Origin: Alviniconcha marisindica | Lineage: Eukaryota > Mollusca > Gastropoda > Provannidae | DNA length: 64,000 bases | Reading direction: 5' to 3' | Assembly: GCA_018857735.1 (NCBI GenBank) | Contig: JABMCL010002025.1 | Span: 485,001-549,000 of the forward strand | Part shown: piece by piece, positions 12,232 through 20,410 of the stretch | Layout: each line of letters begins with the position of its first letter | How positions within the stretch are numbered: the first letter of the stretch is position 1 | Notes under the pieces: model-generated | Told to the model about the DNA's origin: nothing | The model's database searches: none | Seen by the model: the letters and a program-made list of their open reading frames with translations, nothing else | Position numbers and translations under genes: made by a program

Positions 12232-14837
12232 ACTCCCCTGCGGTGCTTCTTCCTCCCTATCTCCTCCTCCTCTTCCTCCTCCTCATCCCCGCCTCCCTCT
12301 TTCTCCTCCTCCACGTCGCTGCCCTCTGGGGCAGCATCGCTGCCGTCTGGAGCGGCATCGCTGCCTTCCTCATTCTTCGGTTCATTCAAATCCCCACCCT
12401 GGAATCAGAAAAGAAGGCAATGCTTGGCTCTACACGACATAACGGAAGAACTATGGACAATGTGCAAGCGGTGCTCTTGCGACAACTCAAATTCAGAGAG
12501 ACCCGAGTCGTAGGTTCATCTGAAAAGGATGTCTGTATCATGTTTCAGAAATATTAATTACTAAATTCTTCCTCTTAATTTGTTACTAGCATAGTACTAC
12601 TATAAAATAAAATACACTTCTTCACCTACTCAGCTGGTGGTCCTCACCTTTCTTGTGTGGCTACGTTCGTTTGGGTCAACAGCTGAGCTATTATCTACAT
12701 TCACTGCAAAACACGCCTCATAACATAAACAGCTGGACAGGTGCAATTTATACGATGACAACAATTTAACTTGACCCTTTCATCGCCAGCAGTACATGCA
12801 AAGTATACACCTGGACACCAGCAGTGCAGAAGCACGCTGCATCTCCGAACCAGCTGTGCAGGAGTGTTACATTGCAGATACCTACTTTAAACTGTTGTAA
12901 CTTGTATCTTCTCAACAACTCATCCAGTCTTATTCATCTATAAATCGATTTAAAGACAACTGAACGGAGCACAAAATGGGTTGGTTTATTTGGAGATTAA
13001 AGTTTGATTCTGATGTCATAGATTGATGGAGTACACATGTTCAGTGTTTTTGCATAATTTGTTTACAGTACACTCATAATAAAGTCAACAAAGAAAATCT
13101 CAAACTGAGGTCTGGCCTAGCGGTAAGGTGTTAGGCTGGTAAGCAAAGGGACCTCGGTTCAAATCCACTTCGGTTCTCCTTTCTCTTCAAAAGTTGTGGT
13201 CTGTGGACACTGTCTTGTGACTTTGCCCCTCACAATTAATGAAACATTAAAAATGAAATGGCTCTCATTGCTGCCCATCTTAATGCAGGAGTCATGCTGG
13301 TGGTGACAGTGTAGCGATAGGTAATCTCCCTCTTCCCCCACCTCCATACCCTCTTCCCCCCTTCTCCCCATCCATAATTATAATATTAATAAGCCTTATG
13401 GTTTCTGTGGACGTTAAGCACCATGTTTACTTTACTCAAACTGAGCCACTGTCACTAGCGAGTACATTTGGTGACTGATTATCCATAACCATGCTCATTG
13501 CTTGCCCCGAACTGTAACAAACAGTTGCACATGAGGAACAGCTCACTGATGAAGCGCTAGCCATTTTTGCAAGTCAGAAAAAAATATAGAAACGCAGTAA
13601 AAATTGAACAAAGACAGAGATTTCAGCGCCAAACGAAAGCTGGTCTTGTCTTTGTCACGTGACAAACTTTGGGACCATGTGTAGTTTTACTCATTCACCA
13701 AATATTCACTTTGAAGAGGTTTAGTCATTCCACTGACCCAAGTCACCGATCAGCAACATTGTCATTGGGGTTCTCACTGCAAGTCACTGCTCGGCAACTT
13801 TGGCATTCTCACAAGTCATAGCTCGGCAACTTTAGCAATGAAAGGGTTAAAGACTTAAACACTTCATCTCTTTCTTTCTTTTAAAGCCCTGAGTGCCATA
13901 TGGCAGGAGGATGCCAAATGAAGCCCGCTGCCAAAGGCCGCTATCCACTAAACATGCCGGATCCGACTCTCATCCAATCCAGATTGGCTCAGAAGTATTG
14001 GCCAGAAGCTGACCCGATGTTTCTTGCGTACAAGCTTACTTCCAGACTGGCTCTGTTTGGCAAAAACCTGACACGGTCAGCCAGAACCAAACTGGATCTG
14101 AGCTGCTTTTGCACAATATGATCTGGGCCATCTGTGGAAGAATGCAACCGAGTCTGAAAGTGGGAAATTGGTAGCTGGTTTAACTTGTCTGTGTCTCTTT
14201 TCAGAAGGAATTGCATTAGCAGTACAAATATTCTTTGGCAGGAAGAGTTCTTCTTCTGGACAGATACTGATATTGTGTCCAACTTTAACAGTCTGAAGAC
14301 TGTGACTACTGTGACTGTGAGGAAAAAGTGCGACACTTTTAGTGTACGCTGGGTTCTTTTGGTGTTTCCATAAATGTATAAATTAATCCTCCACACTCTG
14401 ACATGGATGATAGAATCTTTAATGTGCATATAGCCACATGTGATCTTTTGGCATACATCTGCATACACATGGGGGACCTCACTTTATCACAGTCTTATCC
14501 AAAGGACTTTTGCAGAGTTTGAATAAAATTTGACTGTGAAAAAATATCCAGGCAGGCACACTGCCAAGCTCATAACACTAACACTGTAACAGTCACCCAT
14601 CAATCATGTGGTGAACATGCTCAACAAGGCTTTTAATACTGAGTGCTTTTGCTCTGCACCTTTAACTCTCCTTAAGCAAAACTGTTTTTAAACAGCTGGA
14701 GGGGTGGGGTGGGGTTGAGGGGGGCACCTGCATAGTGGCAAATGAAGTCAGGGCGATGTTGAATGAAGCAGAACAGCAAGAGCAAGACTTACCTCACTCT
14801 CAGCATCAGAAAATATGCTGTCCTCACTGTCGGACAT
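1324..14837 (-). CDS. supt5h: Transcription elongation factor SPT5 (DSIF large subunit), N-terminal part, eight exons, 3' part off the left edge
   Basis: SPT5 pairs with SPT4 as DSIF, binds RNA polymerase II in the nucleus, and controls pausing and processive elongation. Exons on the minus strand in order: 14837-14793, 12398-12192, 11459-11372, 8542-8410, 6586-6455, 3692-3593, 2223-2089, 1440-1324; they total 957 nt (319 codons) and all phases match. The protein starts MSDSEDS, as in human SPT5, followed by a long Glu/Asp tract (residues about 16-95), a [17 protein letters not shown] segment, an acidic stretch and an [15 protein letters not shown] segment. The NGN domain (about residues 203-296) includes [33 protein letters not shown] and [18 protein letters not shown]1 begins with [12 protein letters not shown]. 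The remaining KOW domains, the C-terminal repeat region and the stop are not in the window; no further exon is visible in 1-1323. Identification is by recognition of conserved segments, without a database search. Confidence 0.95.
2089..2223 (-). CDS. supt5h: SPT5 coding exon 7 (NGN domain)
   Basis: Encodes [20 protein letters not shown], then [20 protein letters not shown] and YYQQQ. This is the most conserved part of the NGN domain. The acceptor is TTTCCAG|CCT and the donor CAG|GTCAGC (a weaker donor than the others), phase 0 on both sides. Confidence 0.93.
2806..3380. repeat. 33-bp minisatellite in SPT5 intron 6
   Basis: About 17 imperfect copies of a 33-bp unit containing GATCTAGCTGCTAGCATGAA followed by AGTGTAAATGAAT. 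The unit length is a multiple of three, so the minus strand reads as an open 11-residue repeat ([15 protein letters not shown]). That reading frame is a by-product of the array, not a gene. Confidence 0.9.
3593..3692 (-). CDS. supt5h: SPT5 coding exon 6 (start of NGN domain)
   Basis: Encodes [19 protein letters not shown], then [13 protein letters not shown], aligning with the beginning of the SPT5 NGN domain. The acceptor is TGTGCAG|A and the donor GAG|GTGGGT, phase 0. The stretch at 3665-3681 is identical to the core unit of the adjacent intronic minisatellite (see findings). Confidence 0.92.
3745..5010. repeat. 19-bp minisatellite (CACTTCACCACCCACACAA) in SPT5 intron 5
   Basis: Dozens of 17-21-bp copies alternate CACCACCCACACAACACTTC with small length changes. 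The array starts about 50 nt from the splice acceptor of SPT5 exon 6. On the transcribed (minus) sense it is G-rich (GTGGGTGGTGAAG), so the pre-mRNA there is a run of short G tracts. Confidence 0.92.
5030..5795. repeat. About 20-bp minisatellite (TCCCACTTCAGCTATCACTCC-like)
   Basis: Degenerate copies of a unit containing CCCACTTCAG and ATCACTC directly follow the previous array, within the same SPT5 intron. The shared CACTTCA core suggests the two arrays are related by descent. Confidence 0.85.
5802..5970. repeat. 33-bp tandem repeat (4 copies) plus (GA)n
   Basis: Four near-perfect copies of a unit starting GTCTGTCACCAAGAATAACC, followed by a short AGAGAG tract at 5951-5970. Within SPT5 intron 5. 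Confidence 0.9.
6455..6586 (-). CDS. supt5h: SPT5 coding exon 5
   Basis: Encodes [20 protein letters not shown] and, after a short stretch, [17 protein letters not shown], very close to the vertebrate DELSDDITQQQLLPGVK segment just before the NGN domain. The acceptor is TTTCAG|GAGCC and the donor GTCAA|GTAAGT, phase 2. Confidence 0.92.
6888..7240. repeat. 70-bp minisatellite in SPT5 intron 4 (five copies)
   Basis: The unit contains TGCTGTGTCCGTGCTGCCTT, then GTACAGGGGGCGGGACAGCA. The first and last copies are diverged. Sequence matching the unit, with the flank to about 7290, reappears inverted at about 59310-59448, so the array probably grew from an interspersed repeat. Confidence 0.9.
7395..8200. 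repeat. About 78-bp minisatellite in SPT5 intron 4 (about 10 copies)
   Basis: Copies contain GTAAAACTCACCTTGCTGTT, GGGAAACTTGCACCCTAAGT and GGAGTGGACAGAAATGAATC, with variable A-runs. Each copy carries CTCACCTTGC-like sequence; read on the minus strand this is AAGGTGAGTTT, a consensus-like 5' splice site. Confidence 0.88.
8214..8350 (-). repeat. SINE family A, 3'-part fragment
   Basis: GCAGACTCACTGC and GATTCTGCATGAGTGA match the 3' part of the family A SINE at 23243-23400 in the same orientation. The tRNA-like head is missing. Confidence 0.6.
8410..8542 (-). CDS. supt5h: SPT5 coding exon 4
   Basis: Begins with AT completing an Asp codon, then [18 protein letters not shown] and [19 protein letters not shown]. 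It aligns with the acidic stretch and the LQNLW-like segment of vertebrate SPT5. The acceptor is GGCGCAG|AT and the donor TGGGA|GTGAGT, phase 2. Confidence 0.88.
8555..9555. repeat. 83-bp minisatellite in SPT5 intron 3 (12 copies)
   Basis: Very homogeneous copies of a unit containing GAAAGAACACATTTCACTTT, GGGACAGCAAGGTTCAAAGC and GGCACTCTCTTAAAACAAGG. Two sub-types (GGCTGCTGCCACA and GGTTGTTGCCATAA) alternate, which suggests recent spread by unequal exchange. Confidence 0.95.
9909..10283. repeat. 74-bp minisatellite in SPT5 intron 3 (five copies)
   Basis: The unit contains AAGGATGACAAATGCTATGA, AAGGTGAACAGACTGGCTTG and GGACGGAGCGTGTGTGTAAC. Copies differ by one to three bases. Confidence 0.93.
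11372..11459 (-). CDS. supt5h: SPT5 coding exon 3
   Basis: Encodes [17 protein letters not shown] followed by [10 protein letters not shown], aligning with the human segment ending GGFILDEAD. The acceptor is CTCCCAG|GAG and the donor GCCG|GTGAGT, phase 1, which matches the 2-nt start of the next exon. Confidence 0.88.
11501..11690. repeat. 104-bp direct duplication with a poly-C tract in SPT5 intron 2
   Basis: TTCCCCAAACTCTTCTAATT plus about 70 following bases is repeated at 11605; a C run of about 20 at 11581-11600 sits at the junction. Confidence 0.85.
12192..12398 (-). CDS. supt5h: SPT5 coding exon 2 (acidic)
   Basis: Encodes 69 residues starting [14 protein letters not shown], then long Glu/Asp runs with a short basic insert (IGRKKHRRG). 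The acceptor is TTCCAG|GGTGGG and the donor GAC|GTGAGT; phase 0 on both sides. This is the acidic N-terminal region typical of SPT5. Being a GAG/GAA codon repeat, it may vary in length. Confidence 0.85.
13106..13430 (+). repeat. tRNA-derived SINE, family B (copy 1, full length)
   Basis: The head CCTAGCGGTAAGGTGTTAGG with GGTTCAAATCC resembles a tRNA A box and B box. The body has CTCACAATTAATGAAACATT and GGTGGTGACAGTGTAGCGAT, then a C-rich stretch and a tail ending GTGGACGTTAAGCACCATG. It lies in SPT5 intron 1. Further copies are near 56.5-59.6 kb. It is not a functional tRNA gene: no acceptor stem can be paired. Confidence 0.8.
14793..14837 (-). CDS. supt5h: SPT5 coding exon 1
   Basis: Encodes 15 residues beginning [15 protein letters not shown]. 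The start codon is chosen because the first seven residues match the conserved SPT5 N-terminus and the context CCACCATGT is good. The donor is GAG|GTAAGT, phase 0. An acceptor (TTTCAG) at 14862-14863 lies 24 nt upstream of the ATG, so 14838-14861 is 5' UTR. Confidence 0.9.
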
Positions 14838-15880
14838 GGTGGTGGGTATTTTTTTTTTTCCCTGAAATTCAAAAAGAACAAATTTTATCCATAATGTACC
14901 ATACACTTCCTGAGTATTCGTACTAAAAAGGTTTCTAGAGTTTGCACTCCAAAATTCACCAGCTTTTCACAAACTCTTAATTACTTTACTGAAGTTATTC
15001 ATTGATCCAAGACCGTTTTACTTTTAGGCATCAAAATTCAGAGGCTAATTTAACAGATTAGTTACTCAACTATTGGTATTATTACTAGTATTAGTAAGTA
15101 GTATTAACCCTGAATTCACCCCATGTGGTGCATGTGCACCCCTCACTTTACAGTTCAGTATACATGGAGACATAATGAAGTTTTAATATTATAAAACAGA
15201 AAAAAATATGAATCTGGTGGTGGTGAAGTGTTGCTTAATGTCCTCAGATGTCAGCTGACATATTAGGGACAAGTTGTGACCAATGCCGAAGCACGGTTCA
15301 ATAATTCTTTACGTCCACAGAAACCAGAAGGCTCGTTAGGACAGACAGCCCAGGACGTCCACCTCGACTCTCACACAGCTCCTGAACTATGAATATGAAT
15401 CTACTGAGCTAGTTATTCTTATTACAAATTACATTGTGCTAAATAAGGTTTTGAATATAACTGAAACTTGGGGAAAACAAAATCAGTCTTCTTCTGCTTC
15501 CATAAAGCGGCCAACATCATTTTGTTGATGATTCTGTAGCTATTACTATACTATACTTTACGCATAAAAAGTAAAGTATTCGTCTCTTACTATTACCAGT
15601 ATTAGTAAATACTACATTAATAATAATATTAGTTATTGTTTTATTACGCTTCCAAGTTTCAAAGGTAGATCGTTGTCCCAACTTTCAGAATCTTCTTTAG
15701 AAGTAAATACCGCTTCTTTGTGAATATTGATCGGGGCTTAGAAATAGTAAACTAGGCGTCCATAAGCAAAAATAACACAAAATCAACATACGCGTTTGTA
15801 AAGAGAACACAAATGCTGTTTTTTTTCTCCCCACTTACTGTTAAAATCGCCTTGTCTCTGTTCCGGAAGTGAACAGCGTA
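14838..15880 (-). other. SPT5 5' UTR: probable split leader (15839-about 15880 joined to 14838-14861)
   Basis: On the minus strand, a GTAAGTGG donor sits at 15838 behind a purine-rich leader, and an acceptor (AATTTCAG) lies at 14863-14862 just upstream of the SPT5 start codon. This would give a non-coding first exon and a roughly 1-kb 5' UTR intron. The transcription start is not defined. Confidence 0.45.
15220..15390 (-). repeat. Interspersed repeat, family C (copy 2)
   Basis: Reverse complement of the copy at 574-750, with the same start and end. It lies in the proposed SPT5 5' UTR intron. Confidence 0.8.
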
Positions 15881-15910
15881 TCCGCGGTGGCGGTTCTCTC
15901 CCCTAGGGCC
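15840..15910 (-). promoter_or_regulatory. Putative TATA-less SPT5 promoter with ETS-type site
   Basis: CCGGAAGT, a consensus ETS-family site, occurs at 15863-15870 in a locally GC-richer patch just upstream of the proposed leader exon. ETS sites close to the start are typical of TATA-less housekeeping promoters. No TATA box is placed convincingly. The call rests on motif and position only. Confidence 0.35.
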
Positions 15911-16360
15911 TAGTAGTCTGTGCGACTAGATCATCACAGATGGAGGGCCAGTTTAACAGAATATTAGCCTGTTTAGTTCGCCTATCCCTTATAGGCCCAG
16001 TTGAACAGGCTAGGACACTGGTTGTTGACACACGCGTTCCAAGCGACGACTACCAGTCTACCCTTTCTGAAGGGCATGGTACAGCTTTTGTTTTGTTTTG
16101 TTTTAATCACTGAAAATTTGCAGCATGCTGGCTTTTATGTAACGTATTGTGAAAGAGTATTAATAAGGCGTTTAATTACACCTAATGTCAAATGGCCTTG
16201 CAGTGAGTCTAAGAGATCAGGAGTTGAGTTGAACAGGAAAATCTTGGGTTGAATGACCTTTCCAGTGCAGAACTTTGTGTTTTTGACCGAGATGAAAAGT
16301 ATGTCCTTAATTTTTTTTAATTTTTTTCAGTTTTCCACTTCAGTTTTGCGGTTGGTCTTT
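15911..16360. other. Spacer upstream of SPT5, no gene seen
   Basis: Unique-looking AT-rich sequence between the SPT5 promoter and the TG-rich satellite block. Only short open frames are present, and none is recognised. Confidence 0.5.
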
Positions 16361-17186
16361 TCTTCTTTTTGTTGTTGTTGTTTTGGGTTGTTGTTGTTGT
16401 TTGTTTGTTTGTTTTTGTTGTGTGTGCGTGTGCGTGTGTGTGTGTGTGCATGCGTGCGTGCATGTTGTGTGTGTGTGTCACTGTCAGTGCGTGCGTGCGT
16501 GTTGTGTGTGCATGCGTGCGTGTTGTGTGTGTGTGTGTGTGCGTGCGTGCGTGTTGTGTGTGTGTGTCAGTGTGTGTGCGTGCATGTTGTTGTTGTTGTT
16601 TTGGGTTGTTGTTGTTGTTGTTTGTTTGTTTGTTTGTGTTGTGTGCGTGTGCGTGCGTGTGTGTGTGCATGCGTGCGTGCATGTTGTGTGTGTGTCACTG
16701 TCAGTGCGTGCGTGCGTGTTGTGTCAGTGTGCATGCGTGCGTGTTGTGTGTGTGTGTGGCGTGCGTGCGTGTTGTGTTGTGTGTGTGTCAGTGTGTGTGC
16801 GTGCATGTTTTTTTTTTTTTTTTTTTGGGGGGGGTGTTGTTTGTTTGTTTGTGTTGTGTGTGCGTGTGCGTGTGTGTGTGTGCATGCGTGCGTGCATGTT
16901 GTGTGTGTGTCACTGTCAGTGCGTGCGTGCGTGTTGTGTGTGCATGCGTGCGTGTTTGTGTGTGTGTGTGTGTGCGTGCGTGCGTGTTGTGTTGTGTGTG
17001 TAAGTGTGTGTGCGTGCGTGTATGTTGTTGTTGTTGTTTTGGGTTGTTGTTGTTGTTGGTTGTTTGTTTGTTTGTTTGTTTGTTTGTGTGTGCGTGTGTG
17101 TGTGTGCGTGCATGCGTCCTGTGCGTGCATGTTGTGTGTGTGTCACTGTCAGTGCGTGCGTGCATGTTGTGTGTGCTGCGTGCGTG

Positions 17187-17223
<37 letters not shown>

Positions 17224-17330
17224 GTGTGTGTGTGTGTGTGTGTGCGTGCGTGCGTGTTGTGTGTGTGTGTCAGTGTGTGTGCGTGCGTGTATGTTTTTGT
17301 TTTTGTTGTTGTTGTTTTTTTGGGGGGGTG
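16361..17330. repeat. TG/TGCG-rich higher-order array, about 220-bp period
   Basis: Blocks of TTGTTGTTGTTTTGGGTTG and (TTTG)n recur near 16370, 16590, 16810 and 17020, separated by TGCGTGCGTGTTGTGTG tracts with a CACTGTCAGTG motif. Together they form a roughly four-copy higher-order repeat. Long open frames here (Cys/Val-rich on plus, His/Thr-rich on minus) are low-complexity artefacts. Confidence 0.88.
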
Positions 17331-17720
17331 TCAGTTTTCATTCCATCTTGGCAAGAGGCATATGCGAGGTGACCACTACACTGAGTAAGTCGCCTCAATA
17401 ATAATAATAACTCTCTTCGTCTGCCGGCATAATTATGTAAAATGAAGGTGTTCACTTAGGGGAAACCGTATCATGCCTAAAGCCCGTTCGCCGAACATAC
17501 TTCGGACAGTTCGACTGCTACACTGATTGTCACACCAACAGGAATATGATTCTGCTTGATGGGCAGCTGGACCAAATGATGAGGAACCATATAAAGTTTC
17601 ATTTATTGTCAGTCAAGGAACAAGCGAACTACTGACAAGACAGCAAGGCTTGAAGAAGTGAATTGACAAGACAGAGTCCACAAACCCACAACTTAGTTTC
17701 AACAAAACTTTAGGAGAGCC

Positions 17721-18248
17721 GGGGAGCGGGGATAGCTCAGTGGTTAGAGCGCCGGACTCGTAAACAAAAGATCGTGGGTTCGAATCATCCCCTGCAGGAG
17801 CGGCCGGCGGGAGAATTTTCTTCTCCAGGGTCAACTTTCTGTGCCGACTCGTATTTCGGTATCCGGTCCACCCCCGTGTTACCGCAGTAGCACGTAAAAG
17901 ACCCCGGTCATTCTGCCAAAAGTGCGGGTGGCAGGTTACAGCTAAATACGCATGCACCTTACGTATGTGGCTTTGCATTAAGTGACTGACATGGTGCATG
18001 GTTGTATGGTGTACACAGAACGCGTCGAGATGGCAGCAGTTTCATGTGGCACCAGCCATGCCAGCGCTGTAAGTACACCACTTCAGTGGATAGTCAAAAA
18101 ACGCGCTATAAAAAGCTATTCACTCATGCAGAACCCCTATTGTCCCTAATATGCTTTTAGCATCTGAGGACATTCAACAAAATGAGCGCACTGAGTATGC
18201 TCGAGACCGGAGAACAGCGCTATACTGATAAAAAGCGATCAACAACAA
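17721..18248 (+). repeat. tRNA-derived SINE, family A (copy 1), with a nested family C fragment
   Basis: The head GATAGCTCAGTGGTTAGAGC with GGGTTCGAATCAT is tRNA-like (A and B boxes). The body has GGGAGAATTTTCTTCTCCAG, GTAGCACGTAAAAGACCCCG and ATGGTGTACACAGAACG; the tail is AGCGCTATACTGATAAAAAG. A family C piece (TTGTCCCTAATATG to TCTGAGGACATT, about 18135-18172) interrupts the 3' part. A near full-length minus-strand copy is at 23243-23687. Confidence 0.8.
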
Positions 18249-18256
18249 GTAGGGCC

Positions 18257-18607
18257 ATAGTTCAGGAGCTGTGTGAGAGTCGAGGTGGCCGTCCTGAGCT
18301 GTCCGTCCTAACGAGCCTTCTGGTTTCCGTGGACGTAAAGAATTACTGAACCGTGCTTCGGCATTGGTCACAACTTGTCCCTAATATGTCAACTGACATC
18401 TGAGGACATTAAGCATCACTTCATCAGTAGGGCCACATGGTTCAGGAGCTGTGTGAGAGTCGAGGTGGACGTCCTGGACTGTCCGTCCTAACGAGCTTTC
18501 TGGTTTCCGTGGACGTAAAGAAGTTATTGCACCGTGCTTCGGCGTTGGTCACAACTTGTCCCTAATATGTCAACTGACATCTGAGGACATAAAGCATCAC
18601 TTCATCA
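18257..18607 (+). repeat. Interspersed repeat, family C, tandem pair (copies 3 and 4)
   Basis: Two consecutive copies, 18257-18427 and 18434-18607, each running from TTCAGGAGCTGTGTGAGAGT to AGCATCACTTCATCA, followed by a short ATC run. Confidence 0.85.
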
Positions 18608-18899
18608 ATCATCATCATCATCATCATCAAGTAGGGTCTGCGCTGGATCGCTTACCAGCATAGCCTTACCACCAGGCCAAACCCGCTTACGTAACTAACC
18701 TATTCATATAAATTCGTTCGCGTCTGAGCTATTTATAGTACACATCCTCAAGCACAGCATGCACTGCGCCGCGCCCGTCTACTCGAAGCCGGCCAGTCTC
18801 CAGGAAACTGGTTGGAACCAGTTTGCTATCTGCGTCATAGTAAGTTTAACGGGACCAACTCGGTTGGGGACTGTTTTCACAAAATGTTTTATCCCTCTC

Positions 18900-19018
18900 A
18901 CGCACACACAGGCGCGCGCGCGCACGCACGCAAGCACGCACGCACGCACATACACGCACGCACATACACACACACACACGCACGCACGCACGCACGCACG
19001 CACAAACCAATATCACCA

Positions 19019-19094
<76 letters not shown>

Positions 19095-19102
19095 CACACA
19101 CA

Positions 19103-19195
<93 letters not shown>
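18900..19195. repeat. Compound microsatellite (CACG)n-(CT)n-(CACG)n-(CA)n
   Basis: Alternating purine-pyrimidine CACG and CA tracts flank about 75 bp of CT. Mirror-like open frames on both strands follow from the repeat and are not genes. Confidence 0.95.
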
Positions 19196-20200
19196 GTCGG
19201 ACGGGGCTATAGGCACAGCCGTGAAAACGACAGTTCAGACTGAATAGTTATTGAACAGGTGTGTCTCAGTTGAAACAAAAATTATAAATAGTTTATAATC
19301 TTTGGTTGAAAGAAGAGGAATCGGAGTGGCGGAGTGTCTGAGGCGTACCGGCTCCAAACAGTTGGACCAGCGTAAGAAAACTATATTTCACCAAATGTTT
19401 TTGTATTTACGCGAAGGCTAACAACGGTTCGGATGTCGGATGCGGATCGTAACTGTCTTCTTGGAGTGTAAGGTTGAAGGAGATCGGACAGAAACGGAGG
19501 GGATGTGCCAGAGAGGGAATTTAAGCAGATACCGAGTTGACATTTTAGTAGTGAATGCGATGTGTAACTGGTAGCCAATGTAGAGTTTGAAGAACAGGAC
19601 GGATGTGGTCAGACTAGTTTCTTAGTTCTGCACACAAGCCTTGCTGCGGCTTTGAAGTACGCTGAAGGCAACCTCAAAGTGGAGAAGAAGAAAATCTGAA
19701 ACAGAATAACGTTCGTTTGAACCTTTTTGTGTTTGGATCTTGTCTGAAAGTGGAGACTTACAGTAGTCTCCCTGAGAGAGAACAAGAGAGCAAGCAATTG
19801 TTTGGGCTGTTTGAGTGGTGAGAAGGTGTATGGAACTGACTTGTACGTACTGATACGGCTTTGCACGTGTTGCTTATGTGTTGCGATTTGAATCACCGAT
19901 TGAGGTATTTAAAGAACGTGATCTTCTTAAAAGGAAGAAGAAGAAGAAAAGAAAAAAAAATGCGATTCAAAATACATTCAATTTAGTATTCATTTTTACA
20001 TTTTTATAAGCTGTCAGTATCACTGGCTCTTTTTTCAATGGCTCTTTCCCCGCCGTTTCAGTTGGACGTCACCAAAATGTCTTTGACGTCATGGATACAT
20101 GTTACGTGGATTGAACTTTTGGGAAGTATGTTGTAACGTTCTAGAGAAGGTGTGACACTTATTAGCGTTAAACCCAAGCTATTTTTAGCTCATTATAATT
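19196..20200. other. Spacer, no gene seen; two CRE-like motifs and one short dispersed motif
   Basis: GACGTCA-type sequences occur at about 20066 and 20084 (the second is TTTGACGTCATGG), consistent with CREB/ATF sites but unlinked to any identified start. TTTGAACCTTTTTGTGTTTG at about 19719 is shared with 1148 and 52590. Confidence 0.4.
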
Positions 20201-20204
20201 GCGT

Positions 20205-20410
<206 letters not shown>

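Noticed and set aside
16253..17401. 382-residue Cys/Val-rich frame with apparent membrane-like stretches
   Set aside because: It is translation of TG and TGCG microsatellite; several frames on both strands are open over the same sequence.
17721..17800. tRNA gene
   Set aside because: A and B boxes are present, but the arms do not fold into a cloverleaf and the sequence continues into a repeated SINE body.
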